Assembly: GCF_023028105.1 (NCBI RefSeq)
Contig: NZ_CP095491.1
Location: 1,550,001 to 1,614,000 of the forward strand
Direction: 5' to 3'
Source of the DNA: Halosolutus gelatinilyticus
GTDB taxonomy: Archaea > Halobacteriota > Halobacteria > Halobacteriales > Natrialbaceae
DNA length: 64,000 nucleotides
Below, one piece after another: positions 53,834 to 62,294 of this stretch. Position 1 is the stretch's first letter. Every line of letters starts with the position of its first letter. The notes beneath the pieces are model-generated. The model did no database searches. It was not told the origin of the DNA and saw nothing but the letters and a program-made list of their open reading frames with translations. The position numbers and the translations under genes were made by a program.

Positions 53834-54604
53834 ATGACCGATGGATCGGACGAGAAGCGGGAAACGGCAGCCTCGTTCGGGGCCGCGACGGCGGAGTACC
53901 TCGCGAGCGACGTCCACCGGACCGGAGGAGATCTCGAGCGACTCGCCGAGTGGTGTCGGGACGCGGAGACGGCGCTCGACGTCGCGACGGGCGCCGGACA
54001 CACGGCCGGTGCTGTCGCCGCCGCCGCCGGCGTTCGGTCCGTCGTCGCCGCCGACGCGTCGCCGGCGATGGTCGAAACCGCCGTCACCGAGTTCGACGGG
54101 GTCGAAGGCGTCGTCGCCGACGCGGAGCGCCTGCCGTTCGACGCGGGCTCCTTCGACGCCGTCACCTGTCGGATCGCGGCTCACCACTTCCCCGATCCGC
54201 GGGCGTTCGTCGCGTCGGTCGCCCGCGTGATCCGACCGGGCGGGACGTTCGCGTTCGAGGACAACGTCGCGCCCGAACCGACCGACCTCGGCGAGTTCAT
54301 CGATCGCGTCGAACGGACGCGCGATCCGACGCACGTCGAATCGCACCCGACGGAGCGGTGGTGCGCGTGGCTCCGGGAGCACGGGTTCGCCGTCGAGACC
54401 GTCGAACACCGTAAAAAACGGCTCGAATTCGAGCCCTGGGTGCGGGCGCAGTCGCTCGATGCCGAACGCCGGGAGCGCGTCGAACGCGTGCTGTTGAACG
54501 CGCCCGAGGACGCGCGATCGTTCTTCGAGATTCGCGTCGAGAACGGTCGCGTTCGATCGTTCGCGAACTACAAGGCGTTGATCTGCTCCACGCGATCGGC
54601 GTGA
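53834..54604 (+). CDS. Class I SAM-dependent methyltransferase (UbiE/MenG-like)
   Basis: 256 residues. Motif I is ALDVATGAGHTAGAVAAAAG, motif II VVAADASPAMVETAV, then GVEGVVADAERLPFDAGSFDAVTCRIAAHHFPDPRAFVASVARVIRPGGTFAFEDNVAPE, closely resembling UbiE/Methyltransferase-11 proteins. The C-terminus CAWLREHGFAVETVEHRKKRLEFEPWVRAQSL completes the fold. The substrate is unknown. Confidence 0.9.
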   Translation: MTDGSDEKRETAASFGAATAEYLASDVHRTGGDLERLAEWCRDAETALDVATGAGHTAGAVAAAAGVRSVVAADASPAMVETAVTEFDGVEGVVADAERLPFDAGSFDAVTCRIAAHHFPDPRAFVASVARVIRPGGTFAFEDNVAPEPTDLGEFIDRVERTRDPTHVESHPTERWCAWLREHGFAVETVEHRKKRLEFEPWVRAQSLDAERRERVERVLLNAPEDARSFFEIRVENGRVRSFANYKALICSTRSA

Positions 54605-54776
54605 CCGCGTCCGGTTTGGATCGCCTCCCGTCGAGTTTCGAAGCGTCGGTCAGGTTCGAGTCGAAAAGCAGGGGCGGCCGACCGCCGGGATCGGCGCCCG
54701 CGTTCGATCCGCCGCAGATCTTCTTCGTCGAGCGAAGAACGGTCGGCATCCGCTCCGTCCAAATCTCGCCGTCCGA

Positions 54777-54932
54777 TCATCCGGTGAGGAAGCCGCCGGG
54801 CGCGACCTGCCGCTCCGGGCGGCCGGTTTCGCTCCGCTGGACGCCCGAGAACTCGGGCGAGTGCTCGATCGTTCGCTGTACTTTCGCGCCGATTCGGGTG
54901 TGGGCTGCCAGGATGGTCAGTGTCTTACTCAT
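54777..54932 (-). CDS. Possible small protein, 51 residues
   Basis: The frame reads MSKTLTILAAHTRIGAKVQR, TIEHSPEFSGVQRSETGRPE, RQVAPGGFLTG and stop. It has a plausible start (ATG 54932) with a TTAAG-containing TATA-like element (54957-54966 on the minus strand) 25-34 nt upstream. Its composition is protein-like, without the R-runs typical of shadow frames. I recognise no family. Confidence 0.45.
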   Translation of the reverse strand: MSKTLTILAAHTRIGAKVQRTIEHSPEFSGVQRSETGRPERQVAPGGFLTG

Positions 54933-55194
54933 ACACGAGTAAATAGTTGCCCGACCGCCTTAAGCATTTTTGCGATGATTCTCCACGTTGTGTAATGGTT
55001 GATAATCGATGAGTGAACGAGTCACACGAACGGTCAAAATCCCCGTCCCGAAACGACATTCGGTCGGGTTGACCGTTCGAGTTTTCGCGCGAAGCGGCCG
55101 ATATCGCGCGCGGATTCGACCCGTCGGACGCGAATTCGATCGCCGGCGATCGTCCTCTGCGTCGGCCACGACTCCCGCCGATCGCGGGTCCCGG

Positions 55195-56538
55195 CTATCG
55201 GTGGAGGTGACACGCCGCGAAGTGATCGCCGCTGCCGTACTCCGACTCGACGTGGTAGGCCGGCCGCTCGCGCGCGCAGATGCTCCGTTCGGCGAACGAC
55301 TCGAGGAGCAGGTCCGTCGCTTCTTCCCAGCCGACCTCGTCGGCCGCCGCCTCCTCCTCGCGGCGGTCGCGATCGGACGCGATCAACCCAATCGCGTCGT
55401 CGACGATCGCCCCCGGCTCGCCCCGGGGGAGGTCGCCGTCGAAGAACTCCGCTTTCACCTCGGCGGCCGGCATCGGCTCGAACGTCCGTCGCTTGACCGC
55501 CCGCATGAACGCCCGCGTCCGCTCCCACTCCTCGTCCGTCCAGTCGTACTCGCCGGGCGCGATCAGCCGCGGGCATCGCGTCCGGAACCGGCATCCGGAG
55601 GGCGGGTCGATCGGACTCGGCACCTCGCCCTCGAGCACGCCGCGCGCCCCCGTCGCTCGCGGATCGGGGACGGGGATCGATTCGAGCAGGGCGCGCGTGT
55701 ACGGGTGTTGGGGGTTCTCGAACACCTCCTCCGTCTCGGCGAGTTCGACGACGTGGCCGAGGTACATCACCGCGACCCGATCGGAGATCTGGCGGATCAC
55801 AGAGAGGTCGTGGGCGATGAAGAGGTAGGTGAGGCCGAACTCCTCCTGGAGTTCCTCCATCGTGTTCAGCACCTGCGCCTGGATGGAGACGTCGAGCGCG
55901 GAGACGGGTTCGTCGCAGACGACGAAGTCGGGGTCGACCGACAGCGCCCGCGCGAGGTTGATCCGCTGGCGCTGCCCCCCCGAAAAGGCGTGCGGGTACC
56001 GGTTGTAGTGGCGCGGATCGAGACCGACCTTCTCGAGCAGTTCCTTCGCCCGCGCCTCCCGGCCCTCGTCGTCGAACATCCCGTGGGCGCGCATCGGCTC
56101 CTCGATGATCTGACCGACCTTCATCCGCGGGTCCAGCGACGACTGCGGGTCCTGGAAGATCATCTGGATCTCCGATCGCTTCCGCCGGAGTTCCTCGCCG
56201 CTCAGTTCGGCCAGGTCCTCGCCCTTGAACCGGATCGTTCCGTCGGTCGGATCGAGCAGCCGAAGGATCGTTCGCCCGAGCGTGCTCTTCCCGCAGCCGG
56301 ACTCGCCGACGAGCCCCAGCGTCTCCCCCATCTCGATCTCGAAGGAGACGTCGTCGACGGCTTTCACGCGATCGATGCCGAAGCTCACCGGCGGGAACCG
56401 ATCGGATTCGACGTTGACCGACGCGAACAGGCCGGAGTCGGACTGGAAGTGCTTAGTGAGGCCGTCGACCTCGAGCAGCGTCTCGCCCGCATCGAGGTCC
56501 ATGTCGCCGAAGCCGATCGGGTCGTCCGGTTTACTCAC
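55195..56538 (-). CDS. Oligopeptide/dipeptide ABC transporter ATP-binding protein (OppF/DppF-type)
   Basis: About 447 residues from the GTG at 56538, which overlaps the preceding gene's stop; in-frame GTGs at 56547 and 56556 are alternatives. Walker [18 protein letters not shown], signature [16 protein letters not shown], Walker [18 protein letters not shown]-loop FIAHDLSVI. It ends with the oligopeptide-transporter C-terminal domain containing GCRFRTRCP and, far downstream, CAREREPAYH-like text. An acidic halophile insert makes it longer than bacterial OppF (about 330). Confidence 0.92.
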   Translation of the reverse strand: MSKPDDPIGFGDMDLDAGETLLEVDGLTKHFQSDSGLFASVNVESDRFPPVSFGIDRVKAVDDVSFEIEMGETLGLVGESGCGKSTLGRTILRLLDPTDGTIRFKGEDLAELSGEELRRKRSEIQMIFQDPQSSLDPRMKVGQIIEEPMRAHGMFDDEGREARAKELLEKVGLDPRHYNRYPHAFSGGQRQRINLARALSVDPDFVVCDEPVSALDVSIQAQVLNTMEELQEEFGLTYLFIAHDLSVIRQISDRVAVMYLGHVVELAETEEVFENPQHPYTRALLESIPVPDPRATGARGVLEGEVPSPIDPPSGCRFRTRCPRLIAPGEYDWTDEEWERTRAFMRAVKRRTFEPMPAAEVKAEFFDGDLPRGEPGAIVDDAIGLIASDRDRREEEAAADEVGWEEATDLLLESFAERSICARERPAYHVESEYGSGDHFAACHLHR

Positions 56539-57790
56539 GGCGTTCACCCCCGTCACGATCGCGGTCCGTCGTCGGTCTCTCGTCCGCCGCGGCCCCGTCG
56601 GCTTCGGTTTCGGTATCCGAATCGGCCCCGCCGTCCGTCGACGCGGCGCCTTCCTCGACCGACGAGTCCGATTCGGAGCCCACCTCGGTCCCCGTCTCGC
56701 CGACTTTCGTCGCGGCCTCGTCGCCCGCCTCCAGCGGGACGCTCTCGTCGTAGCCCACGTCGAACGCCTCGTGTTTCACGCAGGCGGCGCGGTGGGGATG
56801 GCCGTCGGCCCGATCGACCTCCCGCGTCTCCGGGTGCACGCGCGTACAGACCTCCCTGGCGTCCGGGCAGCGTGGATGAAACCGACAGCCCGACGGCGGA
56901 TTGATCGCCTCCGGCATCACGCCCTCGATCGGCTCGAGGTCGGTCGCCCGATCGGGGCGGGGCATCGAGTTCAGCAGGGCTTCGGTGTAGGGGTGTTTGG
57001 TGTCGTAGAACAGCTCGTCCACCGGCGCCTGTTCGACGATCTCGCCGAGGTACATCACGTTCACCCGATCGCAGATCTCCGCGACGACGCCCATGTCGTG
57101 GGTGACCCAGATGAAGCTCGTGTCGTACCGCTTCTGAAGGTCGTCGACGAGGTCGATGATCTGCCCCTCGACGGTGACGTCTAACGCCGTCGTCGGCTCG
57201 TCGGCGATGATCAGGTTCGGCTCACAGGCCAGCGCCATCGCGATCAGCACCCGCTGGCGCATCCCGCCGGAGAACTGGTGGGGGTACTCCTCGTACCGTT
57301 CCTCGGGATCGGGGATGCCGACCTCGCGGAGCATGCCGATCGCCTCCGCTTTCGCCTCGTCTTTCGGCAGGTCCCGGTTGAGTTCGATGAACTCCCGGAG
57401 CTGGCCGCCCACGGTAAACACGGGATTGAGCGACTCCATCGGGTCCTGGAAGATCACCGCGATCTCCCGGCCCCGGATGCGATCGCGCATCTCGGACTCC
57501 GAGAGCATGTCCGGGTGCTCGCGCAACTCGCCGTCGGCGTCCTCTTCGAGGGCGAAGATCGTCTCGCCCTTGTACTCGATCGTGCCGCCGACGATCTCGC
57601 CGGGGCTCTCGACGAGCCGCAGCAGGCTCATCGAGGCGACGCTCTTGCCGGCGCCGCTCTCGCCGACGAGGCCGACGATCTCGCCCTCGTGGACCTCGAA
57701 CGAGATGCCGTCGACGGCGCGGACGGTGCCGCTCTCGGTGAAGAACTGGGTTTTGAGGTTTTCGACGCGGAGGAGTGGTTCGGAGCTCAT
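56531..57790 (-). CDS. Oligopeptide/dipeptide ABC transporter ATP-binding protein (OppD/DppD-type)
   Basis: 419 residues. Walker [18 protein letters not shown], signature [16 protein letters not shown], Walker [19 protein letters not shown] and H-loop WVTHDMGVV. The oligo_HPY-type end is [22 protein letters not shown]. An 80-residue acidic tail (E/D/S/G/T) follows. It couples with the OppF-type protein at the membrane permeases. Confidence 0.93.
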   Translation of the reverse strand: MSSEPLLRVENLKTQFFTESGTVRAVDGISFEVHEGEIVGLVGESGAGKSVASMSLLRLVESPGEIVGGTIEYKGETIFALEEDADGELREHPDMLSESEMRDRIRGREIAVIFQDPMESLNPVFTVGGQLREFIELNRDLPKDEAKAEAIGMLREVGIPDPEERYEEYPHQFSGGMRQRVLIAMALACEPNLIIADEPTTALDVTVEGQIIDLVDDLQKRYDTSFIWVTHDMGVVAEICDRVNVMYLGEIVEQAPVDELFYDTKHPYTEALLNSMPRPDRATDLEPIEGVMPEAINPPSGCRFHPRCPDAREVCTRVHPETREVDRADGHPHRAACVKHEAFDVGYDESVPLEAGDEAATKVGETGTEVGSESDSSVEEGAASTDGGADSDTETEADGAAADERPTTDRDRDGGERRE

Positions 57791-57799
57791 AGTAGCGTA

Positions 57800-58825
57800 T
57801 CAGTCCTCGATTCGCGGGTCCAGCGCGTCCTGCAGCCCGTCGCCGAACAGGTTAAAGCCCATGATGGTGACGAGGATCGCCGCGCCGGGCCAGATCGACA
57901 GCCAGATGTTCGAGTGCATGTACCGGCCGTGGGCGATCCGGAGCATCTCGCCCCAGTCGGGCGTCGGCGGCTGGGCGCCGTAGCCCAGAAACGAGAGGCC
58001 GGCGACGATCAGGATCGTCACGCCGATCTGGAGGGTCGCGTACACCATCACGGGCGCGAAGCTGTTCGGGATGACGTGCCTGCGGATGATCTCGCGGTCT
58101 TTCACGCCCGCCGCGCGGGCGGCTTCGATGTAGTCCATCTCGCGGACCGACAGCACGCGACTCCGGATGATCCGGGCGAACACCGGGATGAAGGTGATCC
58201 CGACGCCGATCACGGCGTAGCGGATGTCCGGGCTGCCGCCGCTGACGAAGACGATGAAGACGATGATCAGCACCAGCGGCGGGATCGCGTACAGCGTCTC
58301 GACGGCCCGCATCAGCGCGTCGTCGATGCGGCCGCCGTAATAGCCCGATACCGCGCCGACGATCGTGCCGCCGACGAGGCCGATCGCGGTCGAGAAGATG
58401 CCGACGCTGACCGACACCTTCGAGCCGTAGACGATACGGGTGAAGTAGTCCCGCCCCTGTGGATCGGTACCCAGCGGGTGCGAAAGCGTCCCGCCGTCGA
58501 CGAACGCCGGCGGCTGGTTCGGCGTGCCCTCCCCCGGCGGCGGAATTCTCGTCGGGTGGTCAAAGATCGGCAGCGCCTCCGCCACGGCGTAATCCGGCAT
58601 TGCGCCGAGCGTGAGCCGCGAGAGGTTGCTGTCGACGGCGACGAACGTCGCGGTGAGGAGGACGAGGGCGACGATAATGAGGCCGAAGAGTGCGGTCGTG
58701 TCCTGTGCGATCTTCGAGAGGGTGTACCGCCAGCCGACGCGGGTTTCGACCTCCTCGTCGGCCGTCTCTCCCTCCGAGCCGGCGCCCGGTTCCTGGTCGC
58801 CGAGTTGTGATTCGGTGGTAGCCAT
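57800..58825 (-). CDS. Oligopeptide/dipeptide ABC transporter permease (OppC/DppC-type)
   Basis: 341 residues, about six helices. After an acidic N-terminus and one helix (TTALFGLIIVALVLLTATFVAVD) come HPLGTDPQGRDYFTRIVYGSKVSVSVGIFSTAIG, the DppC signature, and the EAA loop YIEAARAAGVKDREIIRRHVIPNSFAPVMV, followed by LSFLGYGAQPPTPDWGEML. It pairs with the OppB-type permease 23 nt upstream. Confidence 0.93.
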   Translation of the reverse strand: MATTESQLGDQEPGAGSEGETADEEVETRVGWRYTLSKIAQDTTALFGLIIVALVLLTATFVAVDSNLSRLTLGAMPDYAVAEALPIFDHPTRIPPPGEGTPNQPPAFVDGGTLSHPLGTDPQGRDYFTRIVYGSKVSVSVGIFSTAIGLVGGTIVGAVSGYYGGRIDDALMRAVETLYAIPPLVLIIVFIVFVSGGSPDIRYAVIGVGITFIPVFARIIRSRVLSVREMDYIEAARAAGVKDREIIRRHVIPNSFAPVMVYATLQIGVTILIVAGLSFLGYGAQPPTPDWGEMLRIAHGRYMHSNIWLSIWPGAAILVTIMGFNLFGDGLQDALDPRIED

Positions 58826-58848
58826 CGGTTAGGTCCTCCGTGTCATCG

Positions 58849-59847
58849 TTACTCGCGCTCTCCGTAGGTTACCCGCGGATCGATGTACGCGTACGAGATG
58901 TCCGTGATGACGACGCCGACCACGAAGATGAACCCGAGCACCATCGTGATCCCCATCACGAGCTGGTAATCGAGCTGCTGGATCGACTCGATGAACAGCC
59001 GCCCCATCCCGTTGATCGCGAAGACCGTCTCGATCAGCACGGCGCCGCCGAGCGCGGTCGATAAGTTGAGGCCGACGATCGTGATAATCGGCAGCTGGGC
59101 CGATCGGAACGCGTGCTTGCGGAGGATCGTTCGCTCGGGGACCCCGTAAGCGCGGGCGAGCTTGACGTACTCCTCTTGCAGCGACTCGATCATCTGCGTT
59201 CGCTCGACGCGCATCAGCGTCGCCATCTGGAGCGTTCCCAGCGCGATCATCGGCAGTAACAAGTGCTTGATCGACGCGATCCAGAGCTGGATGTGGTTGT
59301 CGTACCCCGCTGCCTCCGGCGGTTGCCACGGGTATACCAGTCCCGCCGAGGGCAGAACGCCGAGCTCGACCGCGAAGACGATGATCAGCATGATCCCGAT
59401 CCAGAACGACGGCGTCGAGACGCCGATCAGCGCGACGATCCGCGAGACGTGATCCGACGGCTTGTTTCGGCGCTTCGCCGCGATCACGCCGAGGGGAATG
59501 GCCGTCACGAGCGCGAACGCGTACGCCGACAGCACCAGCAGCAGCGTCGGTCCGGCGCGTTCGAGCATGAGGTCGGCGACCGGCCGATCGCGGTGGATGC
59601 TGTGGCCGAGGTCGCCCTGCGCGAGTCCGGTCATGTAGTTCCAGTAGCGGACGTGGAGCGGTTGATCGAGCCCGTACCGCGCTTCGAGCGACCTGATGAG
59701 CTCCTCGTTGACCTGCTGGCCCTGGACCATCAGCTGGACGGGGTCGCCGGGCGCTAAGTTTACGAGGGCGAACGTGATCACGGAGATCCCGATCAGGACG
59801 GGGATCGCCTGTACGAGCCGGAAGGCGGTGTATCTGAGCAGTCCCAT
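58849..59847 (-). CDS. Oligopeptide/dipeptide ABC transporter permease (OppB/DppB-type)
   Basis: 332 residues. LLRYTAFRLVQAIPVLIGISVITFALVNLAPGDPVQLM is the DppB/OppB N-terminus. GYGLD-type text (ARYGLDQPLHVRYWNYMTGLAQGDLGHSI) follows, and the EAA-like loop is EYVKLARAYGVPERTILRKHAFRSAQLPIITIVG. It ends SYAYIDPRVTYG, all as in the family. First permease of the operon, 186 nt behind the binding-protein gene. Confidence 0.93.
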   Translation of the reverse strand: MGLLRYTAFRLVQAIPVLIGISVITFALVNLAPGDPVQLMVQGQQVNEELIRSLEARYGLDQPLHVRYWNYMTGLAQGDLGHSIHRDRPVADLMLERAGPTLLLVLSAYAFALVTAIPLGVIAAKRRNKPSDHVSRIVALIGVSTPSFWIGIMLIIVFAVELGVLPSAGLVYPWQPPEAAGYDNHIQLWIASIKHLLLPMIALGTLQMATLMRVERTQMIESLQEEYVKLARAYGVPERTILRKHAFRSAQLPIITIVGLNLSTALGGAVLIETVFAINGMGRLFIESIQQLDYQLVMGITMVLGFIFVVGVVITDISYAYIDPRVTYGERE

Positions 59848-60033
59848 GGTCGGTTGCGGTCGATGTGTGGTCGTCGGTCGTCGATCGCCTGCGGCCTCGG
59901 AGCCGCGGCGACGACCGCTGTTTTCGTCGCCGTCGCGATCGGCGCCGAACTCGCGGTTCCGATCGACGTCGCGGGTTCCGTCGCCGACGGCGAGCCGGAT
60001 CGGAGACTCGCCGCGGCGGTCCTCGGTCGGTCG

Positions 60034-61638
60034 TTACTGTTCCTCGATGGAGACGTTGGTCTCCTCCGAGACGAGCCGCGGGTTGTACGCGACTGCCGGG
60101 TGCGCTTGGACGTTCTGGACGTAGCTCTGGGCCGCCATCGTGTTGTGCGGCGAGTACGCCGGCAACACCGGCACCTGCTCGACGATCTCGTCGATGACGT
60201 TGATGTACAGCTCGCGGCGTTGCTCCTGATCGACGGTCTCACGGGCTTCGAGGATGTTGTCGTGGAAGTCGCCGCTCCCCTCGTAGAAGTGGCCCTGCGA
60301 GATGCCCTCGTTATCCTCGTGGAACAGGTTGTACAGGTAGACGTCCGGGTCGGGGCCGCCGGTCCAGCCCAGGATGTACATCTCGTAGTCGTCGGCGTTG
60401 CCGGTGACGTACGTCTCGCCGAGGGTCGCGAAGTCCAGACTCTGGACCTCCGCGTTGTACCCGAGTTCGTCCAGCCGGGAAGCGATCAACTCGCCCAACG
60501 CGATCCGAATGTCGTCCGGTGGGACGATGATCGTCGGGTTCCAGTCGTCCGGCGCGGCCCCGTCGAGCAGTTCCTGCGCCCGGTCCGGATCGTACCCCGG
60601 CGCCGTCTCGGCCCACTCGTCCATCGGGAACTCCCAGCCGAGGTTGTCGACGAGCGGCGGGATCGGTGACTCAAGCGGAATCGCGCTCTCCCCGAGGTTC
60701 TGGTTGACGAACTCGTCCAGCGAGAACGCGTGTGCGACCCCCCGTCGGACGTCCTGATCGGTCGTTCCGCCCTCGTTACAGTTGAATGCGACGTACATGT
60801 ACGAGGGGCTCTCGGTCCGGTACACCTCGACGCCGTTTTCGCTATCGAGGTTGTCCCAGTCATCCGGCGGGACGGTCGCGATCGCGTCCGTGTCGCCCGC
60901 GAGAATCTGGGAGACGCGGCCGGCGTCGTCCTCCGCCGCCTCGAAGCGGACGGACTCGAGCTCGGGCGTCGGTTCGTCCCAGTAGTCGCCCCAGCGTTCG
61001 ATCTCGACGTACTCGTCGGACGCCCACTCTTTGAACGTGAACGGCCCGGAGCCGACTGGATCGGTGTTGTACGCGTCGGGATCGTTCTGTCGGACCTCCG
61101 CGTTGACGATCGAGGAAACCAGCTGAAGCTCGGTGAACGCGCCGTACGGGTACGCGAGGTCGATCTGAGCGGTTTGCTCGTCGACCGGCTGGGTGTTCTC
61201 GACGTCGACCATCTCGTAGGTCGGCATGTTCTGGGTCTCCTCCTCGACCGGCGCGGTCAACGTGTGGACGACGTCCTCGGCGGTGACGGGATCGCCGTTG
61301 TGGAACGTCGCGCCGTCGACGAGTTCGACGATGTATCGCTGGCCGTCGCGTTCCTCTTCGGGCTCGCCGGCTGCGAGTTTCGGCTGGGGTTTGAGGGTGA
61401 AGTCGTACTCGTACAACCCGTCGAAGACGAGGTTGACGATCTGGGCGCTGTAAGCGTCGAACGTGACGACCGGATCGAAGTCGCCGTCGGGACTCACCTC
61501 CTGTGTGTAGTCGAGGTGTTGGCCGTCGGCACCCGGACCTCCGTCCCCACCGATACAGCCGCCGATCGCGGCTGCACTGACCGCTGCACCTGACGCAAGA
61601 AGCCGCCGTCGTGTGGCGGTGAGCTGATTGGGTCCCAT
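60034..61638 (-). CDS. Oligopeptide/dipeptide ABC transporter substrate-binding lipoprotein
   Basis: 534 residues, SBP family 5. MGPNQLTATRRRLLASGAAVSAAAIGGC has a twin-arginine motif and a lipobox ending in Cys, so it should be exported by Tat and anchored. Family text: FDAYSAQIVNLVFDGLYEYD, ATFHNGDPVTAEDVVHTL, DPVGSGPFTFKEW and DVRRGVAHAFSLDEFVNQNL. The ligand is a peptide or another small solute; nickel is less likely. First gene of the five-gene importer operon. Confidence 0.93.
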   Translation of the reverse strand: MGPNQLTATRRRLLASGAAVSAAAIGGCIGGDGGPGADGQHLDYTQEVSPDGDFDPVVTFDAYSAQIVNLVFDGLYEYDFTLKPQPKLAAGEPEEERDGQRYIVELVDGATFHNGDPVTAEDVVHTLTAPVEEETQNMPTYEMVDVENTQPVDEQTAQIDLAYPYGAFTELQLVSSIVNAEVRQNDPDAYNTDPVGSGPFTFKEWASDEYVEIERWGDYWDEPTPELESVRFEAAEDDAGRVSQILAGDTDAIATVPPDDWDNLDSENGVEVYRTESPSYMYVAFNCNEGGTTDQDVRRGVAHAFSLDEFVNQNLGESAIPLESPIPPLVDNLGWEFPMDEWAETAPGYDPDRAQELLDGAAPDDWNPTIIVPPDDIRIALGELIASRLDELGYNAEVQSLDFATLGETYVTGNADDYEMYILGWTGGPDPDVYLYNLFHEDNEGISQGHFYEGSGDFHDNILEARETVDQEQRRELYINVIDEIVEQVPVLPAYSPHNTMAAQSYVQNVQAHPAVAYNPRLVSEETNVSIEEQ

Positions 61639-61828
61639 CCTGCTATCTAGTCCCAATCGGCGTATTTTGGTATCGAGTGGGTACTGTTCGCAAAGCCATT
61701 CTTACCGTCCGATAATACTGTCAATACCGGCCAGAGCGCGCCGTTTTCGGGGCCCTGACCTGTACATTGATCGCATGGATCGCCCACGAACGGTGGTCTT
61801 TTTCTATCGGGGCACACAGATGGGTGAT

Positions 61829-62293
61829 ATGAACTATCGCGCGGTCGAGACCGAATCGGAGTACGTCGCTCGCCTCGAGACGGGCGCCGACTGGCGAGCC
61901 GAGATCGAGTCGCTCGCGAACGAAGTCGAGGCCGACGCCGCGTGGTTTACCGCGCTCGGTGCGGTCCAGGACGCCGAACTGTGGTTTTACGACCAGGACG
62001 ACTGCGAGTACTATCCGATCGAATTCGACGAGCCACTCGAGGTCGCCAGTTGCGTGGGCAACGTCTCGTGGCTGAACAGCGAGGAGCAAAGCTCCTCGAG
62101 CAGTCGGACGCAGTCCGACGACGACGATCGCTTCGCGCACACGCACGCGGTCCTCTCCGACGACGCGGGCACGACATACGCGGGCCACCTGAACGAGGCG
62201 ACGGTTTGGGCGGGCGAGGTGTACATGCGGGTCTTCGAGGAGGGCCTGGAACGCGAGTACGACGAGACCACCGAACTCGACCTCTGGCTCTGA
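61829..62293 (+). CDS. PPC (DUF296) domain DNA-binding protein
   Basis: About 154 residues from MNYRAVETESEYVARLETGADWRAEIESLANEVEADAAWFTALGAVQDAELWFYDQ, then FDEPLEVASCVGNVSWL, FAHTHAVLSDDAGTTYAGHLNEATVWAGEVYMRVF and TTELDLWL: the PPC/DUF296 fold (GxFxxxSLxGxxxxGG-like in plants). A low-complexity insert (about residues 88-104, SSSSSRTQSDDDD) splits the domain. An ATG at 61820 adds three residues. Its stop lies 1 nt before polC, so the two are co-transcribed. Confidence 0.88.
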   Translation: MNYRAVETESEYVARLETGADWRAEIESLANEVEADAAWFTALGAVQDAELWFYDQDDCEYYPIEFDEPLEVASCVGNVSWLNSEEQSSSSSRTQSDDDDRFAHTHAVLSDDAGTTYAGHLNEATVWAGEVYMRVFEEGLEREYDETTELDLWL

Positions 62294-62294
62294 C

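Noticed and set aside
59848-60033. Possible small gene or attenuator between the binding-protein and permease genes of the peptide importer
   Set aside because: Only GC-rich text with a short GCGGC/GCCGC hairpin (about 59889-59904) and no T-run or credible start codon; likely an intra-operon spacer.
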